This document shows positions 1-10,179 of a stretch of 64,000 nt of DNA, one piece after another. Below the pieces are notes generated by a model. That model did no database searches. It saw only the letters and a list, made by a program, of their open reading frames with translations, and had not been told where the DNA came from. Made by a program: the position numbers and the translations under genes. The stretch's first letter is position 1; every line of letters starts with the position of its first letter. The stretch is taken from positions 5,456,001 to 5,520,000 of the forward strand of contig JAZBRS010000011.1 of assembly GCA_037176725.1 (NCBI GenBank), written 5' to 3'. Origin of the DNA: Posidonia oceanica. Taxonomy: Eukaryota; Streptophyta; Magnoliopsida; Alismatales; Posidoniaceae.

Positions 1-2
1 TC

Positions 3-173
3 TTGCGCACCATTCATTTGCCTGACGGTCGAGGGAAATTCCGACCCAATTGGCGTGGCCCCTTTGTGGTCAAGCAGATCTTTTCGGGAGGCGCTGTAAC
101 CCTTGAAGATATGGACCAGATTGAGCAATCTGAACCCGTCAACCTCTGCTATCTGAAGAAGTACTATCAGTAG
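3..173 (+). CDS. Element A: 3' end of gag-pol (integrase C-terminus), partial
   Basis: The frame opens at the window edge and ends with TAG at 171-173. It encodes the last 56 residues of a Tat/Ogre-type polyprotein, including DGRGKFRPNWRGPF and the terminal CYLKKYYQ, which matches the end of the intact polyprotein at 52298-60946 almost residue for residue. This is the C-terminal part of integrase, after the catalytic core; there is no chromodomain. Nothing is broken in the visible part, but the rest of the gene lies left of the window, so whether element A is coding-competent is unknown. It is followed on the same strand by a PMD ORF, a repeat-rich 3' UTR and a 3' LTR. Confidence 0.93.
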   Translation: MRTIHLPDGRGKFRPNWRGPFVVKQIFSGGAVTLEDMDQIEQSEPVNLCYLKKYYQ

Positions 174-1690
174 CCGAAAACGGCCCCGTTGCAGATGCCC
201 TTCTCCCACTTGCATTTTCATTCTCGCCTTCTTGATTCAACCCTGTTTCAAATCATCATCGTCATCCTTTCAACTCTTACATCCCTATTTAAATCATCAT
301 CATCGTCATCTTTTCAGCTCTTGCCCCCTTTCTTTTCAAAATCATCATCGTCATTCTCTCAAAGCATTGTATCTTTAGCCCGGTGATGACAACCGGAAGT
401 GCTCGCCTGCTCTGGAAAGGGTCACCCTGCCTCACCCGGCACTACTTAGATGACTTAGCAAGTGAGGGAGCCACTACCAATTAGGACAGGCGAACTGCCC
501 AATCTCACAAGGACATACACCTCTGAGGGAGAAAAAAATGTTAGGATGTGAGCTTGAAAAAAAGTGAGAATAGACATCTAGATTTGGGCACCTCAAAGGG
601 ACAGAAGACGAAGACAGAAGCCGGCCCTAGAGATAGGGGTGTGCAGTCTAACCCTGCTCCTTCTACCCATCACACAGCAGACCCAAAACCTGAATCCATT
701 ACATTTCAAGCACCCTTCTTTTGCCACCAGAATGGGGATAGCAAAAGCCTGAAAAAAAGTGGAAAAATATCAATCAAAAAAAAAAAGAAGAAGAAGAGAA
801 AAAAAGAGATCGAACAAAAACAAAGACAAAAAAAAGGAGAAAAGCAAGCAAAACAAAAAAAAAAAGAAGAAGAAAAGGCAAGGGTAGCCCAAAAAACACA
901 GGCACCGTTATCCCCCATGCTTTACTAGAGATCCCCAGCACGTCAAGCTTGGAAAAGGGGTCTACCACATCCTCCCAAAAGCAAACACATACCTTCCCCC
1001 ATCTAGGGGCAGAGAAAGACTGCATACCTATGAGGGAGAAACCTTTCAAAAAAGAGAGAGAGCTGAAAGAATAGGTGTAGGTCCTGAGAGTGCGGCCAGT
1101 AGCCTGTCCTCACCACATCACCACCTGTATAGTGCCAACAACCTGTTCCGGAGCGCCACCAATAAGCCAAGAGTCTGAGTAGGGCCCAGTGAGTCAAGGG
1201 CCACTCCCTTCCTCTACAGCAGGCACCAAAGCACTCCGTACGCTGAGGGCGTTCAAGCATCCACCCAAGCATAAGCATCCACTCAAGCATACCCATCCAC
1301 CCAAGCATATCCATCCATTCAAACATACTTAGTCATCCAATAATATTCATCCACATAAGCATATCCCTAGCATCTTGCATTCATGCATCTTCCTTCTTTC
1401 CTTTCCCCTTCCGCCAATCCCTCCGCTCTGCAACACGCTCAGGCCCTGAGGCAGTACTTCTCCCCAGCAGAGGCGCGTCGACGGCACTCGAGCTGCGCTG
1501 GTCCAGATCTCCTGCCAGCCCTCGCCCCCATGTCCGCAAGACTGCAACAAAATCCCCCTGCTTATCAGTGCTTAACTGCTATGTTCCGCTATCAACTGCT
1601 AAATGCATATGGAACTACACTTTCAGTCTCAGCTTCTGTTTGTTGTCAAAGATTATATGCCTGCAAGATCTGACTGTTTATTGATAGCAG
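174..1690 (+). other. Element A: pol-to-PMD spacer, probably intronic
   Basis: This 1.5 kb has no supportable gene. It begins with pyrimidine-rich DNA, then carries a block conserved in element B (near 61140-61260) and C (near 41800-41950) that contains ACTACTTAGATGACTTAG and GTGAGGGAGCCAC. A purine and oligo-A stretch follows (about 770-890), then repeats of CATCCA/CAAGCAT (about 1255-1385). Conserved blocks lacking reading frames, ending in a T-rich stretch and AG, fit an intron or 3' leader of the downstream PMD mRNA (inference). Confidence 0.6.
1689..1690 (+). promoter_or_regulatory. Putative 3' splice acceptor before the PMD ORF (element A)
   Basis: The sequence TGTTTATTGATAGCAG is followed by GTACCTCAAG, and the PMD ATG lies 47 nt downstream. 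Elements B (62224-62225), C (43061-43062) and F (25532-25533, minus strand) have an AG in the same place, followed by GTATCTGAAG, GTACCTAAG and GTTCTTGAAG. Conservation of this site in four copies supports a real acceptor. The donor it pairs with is not identified. Confidence 0.55.
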
Positions 1691-1737
1691 GTACCTCAAG
1701 CCTTGAAGCAATCAGCCTGTCTTCTGCAACCAGTGCA

Positions 1738-2940
1738 ATGGGTTTTCCTACTCTGTTGACTCCCACACACTGCTCGGAAATCCTGCGAGAATGGATCAGC
1801 AGGCTCACTCTACAAGACTATGAATAGCTGCGCCTGTGGGGCATACCAACTAAGCTGCTGAAGGCTGCTGATGTGGAAGTCAGCCGCCACCTTCTGTGTG
1901 CCGCCGCAAGATTCTGGAAACCGGCACATCATGTCTTCCGCTTCAACAAGACCGAACTGACACCTACACTGGAAGAGGTGCGTCGGATCTGCGGCTTTTC
2001 AAAGATCTTGGGGCCACCTGTCTTCATGAGGCGCGACGGATATCTCCGAGTCCTGAACCAGCTAACTGGACTCTCCACTCAAGCCTGCCAACAAAAGCTA
2101 ATCTGCACCAGTGGACAAGAGCCTATGCTTCGCCTTGCACACTTTGATGATATCTTGAACAAGCGTGCTGACCTCGGAGATGAGCTATGGCTCCGAGGAT
2201 TTGTCATCCGCTTTCTGGGCGAGCTAATCTTTACTCATGGCCGACTGACAGTGGCCATCGAGGTCGCAGAAATTGCGCTAGCTGTGGTGACCCAGCACAT
2301 AGACCTGGCACCAGTTGTCTTGGCAGAGACCTATCGCGGGCTGGACCGCATTTCTCATCGCTGCCGCCACTTCCACGGTTGCGGAGCACTCATACAAGTC
2401 TGGCTGACCGCGCACTTAGAAATGAACTTCCTGCGCCCTCAAGTACACGCCTTCGAAGCATACTGCAGCAGCGTCCGTACCAGAACAGACAAGAGCGTCA
2501 AAGAAGAGTACGAGAGGCTGTCAGCACTGACTGACGATGCCGTGACCTGGCGTATCATTCCCTCTACAGCAGAGCCCTTCACAGTCTTCTTCAGCGCGCG
2601 TGACACGCGGCTGGTCATTCTTCCAGGCTTCACAGCAGGCGTAGAGTACCACCCAGTCAGGGTCATGCGCCAGTTCGGCTTCCAGCAGGGCGCCTTCATT
2701 GACAGTACAGCGCCCGAGCTTCTACAGACCTATCCTCTCAGCACCACTGCCCCGACCAAGAAGCTCGCTAGTCTGATGCAGCACGGGGTCCAATCTACAG
2801 ACATTGCAGCTGTGAGAGGTGTAGGATGCACCCCTGAATATGAAGCTGAAGTCCGGCAGCTCTGGCCTATCACTGAAGTCCCGCCGGGCGGTCCCTTGTT
2901 CCCCGACTCCAGGCAGTCAAAGAAGGCCCGAACTGACTAG
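1738..2940 (+). pseudogene. Element A: plant-mobile-domain-like (DUF7745-like) protein, one nonsense codon
   Basis: ATG at 1738 starts MGFPTLLTPTHCSEILREW; a TAG at 1825-1827 replaces a Lys codon of the element B protein, and the same frame then runs unbroken to TAG at 2938-2940, 400 codons in all. The motifs EVSRHLLCAAARFWKP and TPTLEEVRRICGF are the signature of plant mobile domain/DUF7745 proteins (family knowledge). This family includes host proteins linked to transposon silencing and many transposon-borne copies. There is no signal peptide or membrane segment; the tail RQSKKARTD is basic. Apart from the single stop it looks recently functional: against the B copy, most differences are synonymous. 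An ATG at 1873, after the stop, could give an N-terminally short protein of 355 residues. It sits in env position, between pol and the 3' LTR. Confidence 0.85.
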
Positions 2941-3433
2941 GCCCTTGTGCAACCATCATGCGGTCTTCTTTCGGATTACGCTGTACATTTCTGGCCTGCC
3001 ATAGGCATTGTACTCATCAAGCTTTATCAATGAAAACTGTTTCTGCTATCTGCTTGCACATCAAGACTCATTGCTGCATTGCATATCATTATCATCATCA
3101 TCTTGGGCCCTCTAACCGGACTTGCAGGCATCACAACGCAGTAAGGTCCTCAGCACCCAATCCAGAGTCCAGAACATCTGCGGACCCGCGTCGTCAAGCT
3201 ACGCCATCCGTCATCCTCAGCTGATCATCCCCAGCTGAGTCCCTATTGCGGGCTGGCACCCCAAACTGCCCGGCGAAAGGTCCGTCAACCTGTCATCATC
3301 CTCAGCTGATTATCCCCAGCTGAGTCCCCTACGGGCTGGCACCCCGAACTGCTCGGCGATGGGTTCGTCAACCTATCATCCACCCACTCGTTCATCTATC
3401 TTTGCATCCTGATGCCAGGGGCGCTTCGGACAT

Positions 3434-3460
3434 CCCCTGGTATCATCCTGATACCAGGGG
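3434..3460 (+). promoter_or_regulatory. Conserved 3' UTR hairpin (CCCCTGGTATCA stem)
   Basis: Perfect 12-bp inverted repeat, CCCCTGGTATCA and TGATACCAGGGG, with a 3-nt spacer. The same hairpin occurs in B at 63861-63887 and twice in F (16404-16433 and 17967-17994). Related hairpins with altered but still complementary arms are at 4376-4402 and 4444-4470. Function unknown; a structured RNA element is the simplest reading. Confidence 0.75.
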
Positions 3461-3520
3461 CATCTTTTGGCTGCCCTGCGGTATCATCCCTGGCTGATCA
3501 TCCTCAGCTAAATTCCCCTG

Positions 3521-4300
3521 CGGGCTGGCACCCCAAACTGCTCGGCGAAAGGTCCGTCAACCTGACACTCTTCTCGGCTGGTCACCCCAGCTGAGTCCCC
3601 AGCTGATCGCCCTCAGCTGAATCCCTTGCGGGCTGGCACCCCAAACTGCTCGGCGAAAGGTCTGTCAACCTGACACTTTTCTCGGCTGGTCACCCCAGCT
3701 GAGTCCCCAGTTGGTCGCCCCAGCTGGATCCTTATCTCTACGGGCTGGCACCCCAAACTGCTCGGCGAAAGGTCCGTCAACCTGACACTCTTCTCGGCTG
3801 GTCACCCCAGCTGAGTCCCCAGCTGATCGCCCTCAGCTGAATCCCTTGCGGGCTGGCACCCCAAACTGCTCGGCGAAAGGTCTGTCAACCTGACACTTTT
3901 CTCGGCTGGTCACCCCAGCTGAGTCCCCAGTTGGTCGCCCCAGCTGGATCCTTATCTCTACGGGCTGGCACCCCAAACTGCTCGGCGAAAGGTCCGTCAA
4001 CCTGACACTCTTCTCGGCTGGTCACCCCAGCTGAGTCCCCAGCTGATCGCCCTCAGCTGAATCCCTTGCGGGCTGGCACCCCAAACTGCTCGGCGAAAGG
4101 TCTGTCAACCTGACACTTTTCTCGGCTGGTCACCCCAGCTGAGTCCCCAGTTGGTCGCCCCAGCTGGATCCTTATCTCTACGGGCTGGCACCCCAAACTG
4201 CTCGGCGAAAGGTCCGTCAACCTAACGCTCTTCTCGGCTGGTCACCCCAGCTGAGTCCCCAGCTGATCGCCCTCAGCTGAATCCCTTGCGGGCTGGTACC
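3521..4300 (+). repeat. 220-bp higher-order tandem repeat made of two ~110-bp subunits
   Basis: CGGGCTGGCACCCC recurs at about 3521, 3741, 3961 and 4181, exactly 220 bp apart, with a second variant subunit about 108 bp into each unit. Units are nearly identical, so amplification is recent. Each subunit contains the hairpin CTCGGCTGG/CCAGCTGAG. The two subunit types also carry CAGCTGA/TCAGCTG or CAGTTGG/CCAGCTG, two versions of the same stem with compensating changes (allowing G-U). Confidence 0.9.
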
Positions 4301-4375
4301 CCAAACTACTCGTCTGACAAGCACGACACTCTTGTCATCACTCTCTGCTTTCGATGCCATGAATGCGCTGGCCAA

Positions 4376-4402
4376 CCCCTGGTGTCACCCCGACACCAGG
4401 GG
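4376..4402 (+). promoter_or_regulatory. 3' UTR hairpin, compensated variant
   Basis: CCCCTGGTGTC and GACACCAGGGG form an 11-bp perfect stem with loop ACCCC. Compared with the hairpin at 3434-3460, GGTATC/GATACC has become GGTGTC/GACACC: both arms changed and pairing was kept. Confidence 0.7.
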
Positions 4403-4443
4403 CATCTTTTGATCGCCCCACGGTATCATTCTCTCCCCCTTTC

Positions 4444-4470
4444 CCCTATGACGTTCCTGGCGTCATAGGG
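4444..4470 (+). promoter_or_regulatory. 3' UTR hairpin with different stem sequence
   Basis: CCCTATGACG and CGTCATAGGG form a perfect 10-bp stem with loop TTCCTGG. It follows the two CCCCTGG hairpins and precedes the GCCGGCCGATAAG segment. Confidence 0.65.
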
Positions 4471-4535
4471 ATGGTTTCTTCTCATCATTCCCTTACCCCT
4501 TCTTAGCCGGCCGATAAGTCCGATATCTTATCATT

Positions 4536-5200
4536 CTCATCATGATCTCATCCCCCTCTTTAGCTTAATTTCTCATCATGATCTCATCCCCTCTTTAGCT
4601 TAATTTCTCATCATGATCTCACCCCCCTCTTTAGCTTAATTTCTCATCATGATCTCATCCCCCTCTTTAGCTTAACTTCTCATCATGATCTCATCCCCTC
4701 TTTAGCTTAATTTCTCATCATGATCTCATCCCCCTCTTTAGCTTAATTTCTCATCATGATCTCACCCCCTCTTTAGCTTAATTTCTCATCATGATCTCAT
4801 CCCCCTCTTTAGCTTAATTTCTCATCATGATCTCATCCCCTCTTTAGCTTAATTTCTCATCATGATCTCACCCCCCTCTTTAGCTTAACTTCTCATCATG
4901 ATCTCATCCCCTCTTTAGCTTAATTTCTCATCATGATCTCATCCCCCTCTTTAGCTTAATTTCTCATCATGATCTCATCCCCTCTTTAGCTTAATTTCTC
5001 ATCATGATCTCACCCCCCTCTTTAGCTTAACTTCTCATCATGATCTCACCCCCCTCTTTAGCTTAACTTCTCATCATGATCTCATCCCCTCTCTAGCTTA
5101 ACTTCTCATCATGATCTCATCCCCTCTTTAGCTTAACTTCTCATCATGATCTCATCCCCCTCTGTAGCTTAACTTCTCATCATTACCTCATCCCCTCTTT
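4536..5200 (+). repeat. 36-37 bp tandem array, about 18-19 copies
   Basis: Unit TTTCTCATCATGATCTCATC followed by CCCCTCTTTAGCTTAA; length alternates through CCCC/CCCCC/CCCCCC runs. It is pyrimidine-rich and contains the 8-bp palindrome ATCATGAT in each unit. It is bracketed by near-identical GCCGGCCGATAAGTCCGA(T/C)ATCTTATC segments at about 4506 and 5202. Element B begins the same bracketed structure just before the window ends. Confidence 0.93.
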
Positions 5201-5275
5201 GCCGGCCGATAAGTCCGACATCTTATCATTCTCATCATGATCTTGCCCCCTCTTATCAATCAATCAATCACTCGT

Positions 5276-6260
5276 GCTAGGCTGATATCCGAAACTATCA
5301 ACAATCAATCACTCTCAGGCTGATAACCTAAACTATCTTCTGGCCGATCCATGGTTGGCCCGCAGTTGTGTTATACGGCTGACATCCAGTAACTGTCCCT
5401 CGTAATTGCACTTTTCCAGTTGATAGGTCTGTAAACTATCCACCGGTTGACAGGACCGTAAACTGTCGCTCCAGTTGGTAGGACTGTAAACTACCGCGTG
5501 CAATTACGTTATACGGCTGACATCCAGTAACTGTCCCTTGCAATTGCGGTTTCCAGTTGATAGGACTGTAAACTATCCTCCAGTTGATAGGACTGTAAAC
5601 TATCCGCCGGTTGACAGGACCGTAAACTGTCGTTCCAGATGATAGACTGTAAACTATCCCGCAATTGCATTATACGGCTGATATCCAGTAACTATCCCTC
5701 ATCATCGCGCGTTTCCAGTTGATAGGTCTGTAAACTATCCGCCGGTTGACAGGACCGTAAACTGTCGCTCCAGTTGATAGGTCTGTAAACTATCCACCAG
5801 TTGGTAGGACTGTAAACTACCACGCGCAATGATGTTATACGGCTGACATCCAGTAACTGTCCCTCGCAATGCTGTTTCCAGTTGATAGGACTGTAAACTA
5901 TCCTCCAGTTGATAGGTCTGTAAACTATCCGCCGGTTGACAGGACCGTAAACTGTCGTTCCAGATGATAGACTGTAAACTATCCGGCATTGCGTTATACG
6001 GCTGATATCCAGTAACTATCACTCATGGTTTGTGGGTTTCCAGTTGATAGGACTGTAAACTATCCTCCAGTTGATAGATCTGTAAACTATCCACCGGTTG
6101 ACAGGACCGTAAACTGTCGTTAGGCTGATACTCCTAAACTATCACCCACAACCATGTTATACGGCTGATATCCAGTAACTATCACTCACAACTGCTCCGG
6201 TTGACAGGACCGTAAACTGTCGCTCCCGGTTGATAGGACCGTAAACTATCCGGACGATAA
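5276..6260 (+). repeat. Array of ~25-35 bp units with covarying arms (pseudoknot-like)
   Basis: Units of the form CAGTTGATAGGACTGTAAAC followed by TATC alternate with GGCTGACATCCAGTAACTG followed by TC. The arm GATAG (later CTATC) is replaced together with its partner by GACAG...CTGTC or GGTAG...CTACC, so complementarity is kept. A second, interlocked pair CAGT...ACTG becomes CGGT...ACCG. The two pairings cross, as in an H-type pseudoknot with an A-rich loop. Clear examples are 5417-5440, 5444-5467 and 5472-5495. Confidence 0.85.
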
Positions 6261-6289
6261 GCCCGTCACCTTATCGTTTTTTTTCTCCT

Positions 6290-6810
6290 TTTCGGCGTGA
6301 CCTTGTCCCAGGAAGACGAGATCACGCACCCCCTTTCTGCGATGGGAGAGTTGGCCTCTCTCCCCTCGCTCCCTTCTTTCCTGCTAGCTTGCTCCCCGGG
6401 CGGGGACCAGCTGCACCCTGTTTCCCCTCGCTTTGTCGTGCAAGCCTGCCCTCCCTGCCAGACATTTGCACCACATCGCGCCTTTTTACCATTTTCTTGC
6501 ATCATCTCTGCACTTTCTTAGCTAGCACTGCATGTCATTTTAGCATCACCTGTATCACTTGCGCAGCATCAGCATTTTCTTCTGGCTGCACTAACTTTTA
6601 TACTAACGCTTGCATTACACTCACATCAGCATGCATACACACAGCACAGCATCCATCTGCACTGGCATTTTGCATTGCGGCAACGGGCTACGATCTTCGG
6701 TGCATCCGCCGAATAAGTAGCTCACGCCCATAGCAACCCGCTGCTCCCGCCGGTCAGATGGGGTGTCTTGTCAACCCTGAGCAGCGGCCGCGCTCCGCTT
6801 ACCCTTGCTC
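6290..6810 (+). other. Element A: unique end of 3' UTR
   Basis: This segment has no repeats and no supportable gene. Near 6688-6712 it carries TTCGGTGCATCCGCCGAATA, also found on the minus strand of element F at about 15948-15966, which shows both come from the same 3' UTR type. The rest is pyrimidine-rich, with many GCAT words. Confidence 0.55.
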
Positions 6811-6823
6811 AGGGAGGGGCATC
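6811..6823 (+). other. Polypurine tract of element A
   Basis: AGGGAGGGGCATC lies directly before TGTTGACACCCC, the first bases of the LTR. A purine run immediately 5' of the 3' LTR is where plus-strand DNA synthesis is primed in LTR retrotransposons. Confidence 0.8.
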
Positions 6824-9800
6824 TGTTGACACCCCATCTTGGCAGGCCTGGACCCTTGGAGCCCTCCTTGGTGATTGCTGGATCAAACCCCAACCAAACC
6901 CTAACCCTAGTCCCTCTTCTCAACCCTTCAAAATCAGCCTGTCTTGGCCTAAACCTTTACCCCCCTTCCCAACCTCTGAACCTAACCAAAATTCATAGGA
7001 AAACCCACCACTATCCACTCAACAAACCTACCCAAAAACCTAGGATTTTCCAAGCCTGACCCATTCCCAAAAACCCTAGAAAACTTAGGTGAAACTACCC
7101 TTTTTCTATGCCTTGAAACCCCTCCAAAACCTCCTTAGAATCAAACCAAAATTTCAGACCGAAGACTTCAAAACCTAGACTACCCACCCACCAATTTTCA
7201 CCCCATTCTAAGACCATTAGGACCCTCTTTCACCCAAATTATCCTTTTCTCTCTCCGGGATTATCATTTTCTCTCTCCTCTCTCTCTCCTGATTATCATC
7301 TCTCTTTTCATCCCTTTCTGATCCTTTTTCTGGTCTGGCTGTGGGCCCCCTCTGTGCTTCTATCCTTCCTCTATCCTATCCCTATTTTTACTTTATTTTT
7401 AACACTTTTTCTGAATTTTTAAAAATCGTTTTCCTCCAACCTACCTTTTTCCTTTTATTCCCCTTTTTATTCCATTTTTTTTCCTCCTTCTCTTTTCCCT
7501 TTTCTCCCTTTTGCAAAAATCCACAAAAACCCATAAAAATCTGTAAAATCTCAAAACATAAAACAAACAAATCAGTACCCTAAGAAAAACAATTAAAAAA
7601 TGTTAAACAAGCAATTAACAACTTAAACTTAACTTAAGCAAGCTAAAAAGAAGACTAAACATGCAAACTAAAAAATGCAAAACAAATCAAAAGAAAACAC
7701 TGAAAAATCAGGAAAAAAGCTAAAACAAAATCAAAACCCACCAAAGGTAAGAACCCATCAGAAGAATTAAAAAACAAACCCTAAAAAGGAGAATTAAAAA
7801 ATCAAACATTAAAACAAGTAATTAAAAAAGGCAAAGGACTTAACCTAGTAAACACAAGAAAAACAAGTTAAAAACTTAATTTAAAAAGAAAAGGAAAACA
7901 CATCTGAAAAGCCTAAAAGACACTCTATTAAACCAGAAAAAATCCAACTAAAAACTTCAAGAAAAAACCAATAAATAAAAATCCAAACATAACTTAAAAG
8001 ATTTAAGAAGGAAAAACCCTAAGAAGACTACAACTTGAAAACATAAAACCAACCCTGATTAATAGGAAAATAAATCCTAAAAAATCCTAATTAATATCCT
8101 AAGTGTCCAGCAAAAGAAATGAAATTTTTAAAATAATTTAAAAAGGGATTAACAAATGTTTAAACAAGTGAAAACCAATTAAGAACAAAACCAAAGTCCT
8201 AAAACCCTAATCAAGCCCAAAACACATTAATCAACTCAAAATAACCATTAAAAATCTTAATTAAAATCCTAATCTACAGTACAACTCTTCTAATATTTTT
8301 ATTTATTTTTTAGTTTATTTTTACCTATTTTATTTCCCCATTCTATCCCCTCCTTCTCTCTTACTTTTCTTTTTTATTCTTTCTTTTCTTTACTGGGCTC
8401 AATTCAGCCCGTTTCTTTTTTTTCTTTCTTCGTTTTTTTTCCTCTCGGCCCACAGTCCGGCCTTCCCCACCCTTCTTCTTCTTCAATCTTCCTCTGCGTT
8501 TTTCTCCGGCCGTTTCTCCCGCGAAGCTGCAGCAACAGGATTCCCTCCTCCTTTTAAATTCGAAGCTCCGTCACTTCATTCTACAGCAGCTCGCCGTCTC
8601 CCCGTCTCAGCAGCTTTTCCGGAGCCGGTCGCCACAGTCCTCTCTGCTGCAGTGGCCGCCGGCCGAATTTGAAAGTTCCCCCGCGCGCCAGCAGCCTCCG
8701 CTCCCCAGATATAATCCTTCGATCCTCCTTCAATCCAGAGGAGTCGAGACCTTCAGTGTAGAACCGGGAGCGAACAACCTTCAGCTTTAGAGCGAACTCA
8801 GAGAGGAACCCAGAGTTGAATCCAATTCCAGAGAGCCTTTTCCTTCACAATTCTCCCACCTGCAACTCATCCCTTTTCTCCTCTGTCTCCTCCACTTCCA
8901 GAAGAGAGAGTGGCCAGAGAGAGTGGTTTGGGAGTCACCTCTGCGTCCCGGAGAGAGACTCCAATCCCACAGCCTCCTCCACCCAATTCCTTTCCCTTTC
9001 CCTGCCGAAACCTTCAGCAAAACCCCTTCTTCTATTTCCAGCTGACCAACACCCTTCCCGGCCTTCATCCTTCTCCCAATTCCTTCCCCAAATTCACCCA
9101 GAAACTCAGTCATTCCCCAACATCGTTCCCCAGCCATTCCACCACCTAACCTGCCCTGAAACATCACCTGAAGCCAACTGCAACGTAACACCTTCCCTTT
9201 GCAATTTCCTCCACTCCAGCCCACCACCTTCTCCCAAATTCTACCCAGAAGTTCACCACACATCCACCTTTCCAAAGCCCCGGCCATCAGACCTTCTCGT
9301 CCACCACAGACCTTAAAACCCACTACAAACACTTGGCCTTGCTTCTGTCAGAAATCAACCCGGACCTCCATTCCCTATCTACTCACACTAGAATCCATTC
9401 CAGAGCATCCGAACTCCATCACCAGCGTCCCAGCAATCTCCCAGAGCGCTCCATCCAAGCCGACGAGCAGCAACACCCCTCCCTGACCTCCGGCAGCAAC
9501 CTGTGAACCCAAATCAGTCGAACCATCACCCGAGCTGTAGAGCTCCCGGCTGATCATCTGGGAAGCACCGGAGGGACGTTCAGAAGTCGCTCCAACCCTC
9601 GCGCGCGACGGACGACGCCCGCTGCGACCGGACGATCTCCGCCGACCGGCCCTGGAACCACTGACGTCGGGGGAACGACTCAAACGCGGACTCAGGTACA
9701 TTTTGCTTCCCTTAGCTTCCTCTTCCTTCCCTCTTGCTTCCCCAGCCTTTAGATTAGGATCTCCGGTCTTCCTGCTCCGAGTCAAGCTCCGGTCAGACCT

Positions 9801-10179
9801 TTCTTCTCCGGCGAGCCACTCCGGTCGTCCCGTCGCTCTGGCCAGCGGAACGCAGCTCTGGTGGATGCCGCAGGTCCGCACAGGTCTCAGGAACCTTCTC
9901 CGGCCCTCAGAACGCAGCGTCGCTGCGTCGATCGGCCGGACGAAGTTTCTGAAGCTCCGCAGACCTCCGGCGACCGCTCCAGCCCGCTCCAGTCCACGCC
10001 GACCTCTGCCAAGCACCGTCCGACCTCCGTCAGTGCCAGGAGCCGCTCCCCCGCCGATCTGCGCCGCTCCAACACCCCCGTGCCGGCGTTCATGGACGCT
10101 GGCAGCTTGCTGCTACAGTGTCCATGGCCGTCGGCCATGGCACTGTTCACTTATTTTTCTGATATCTAAGTTTTCTTGC

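Larger units (their letters stand above)
2941..6823 (+). other. Element A: 3.9 kb 3' UTR filled with structured repeats
   Basis: This lies between the PMD stop and the 3' LTR. In order: a unique leader (2941-3180), mixed CAGCTGA/TCAGCTG hairpin units (3180-3520), a 220-bp higher-order array, long hairpins, an 18-19 copy 36-bp array, an array of GATAG...CTATC units, a unique segment (6290-6810) and the polypurine tract. No reading frame here is conserved. Tandem repeats in the 3' UTR are typical of Tat/Ogre elements. Each sub-array is listed separately. Confidence 0.8.

Noticed and set aside
3521..6260. CRISPR-like regularly spaced repeats
   Set aside because: Units are contiguous tandem repeats without unique spacers, lie in a plant retrotransposon 3' UTR and have no cas genes nearby.
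6890..7080. Telomere-like CCCTAAA words
   Set aside because: They are scattered CCCTAA/CCTAAACC words in an A/C-rich LTR segment, not a regular telomeric array, and recur at the same place in other LTRs.
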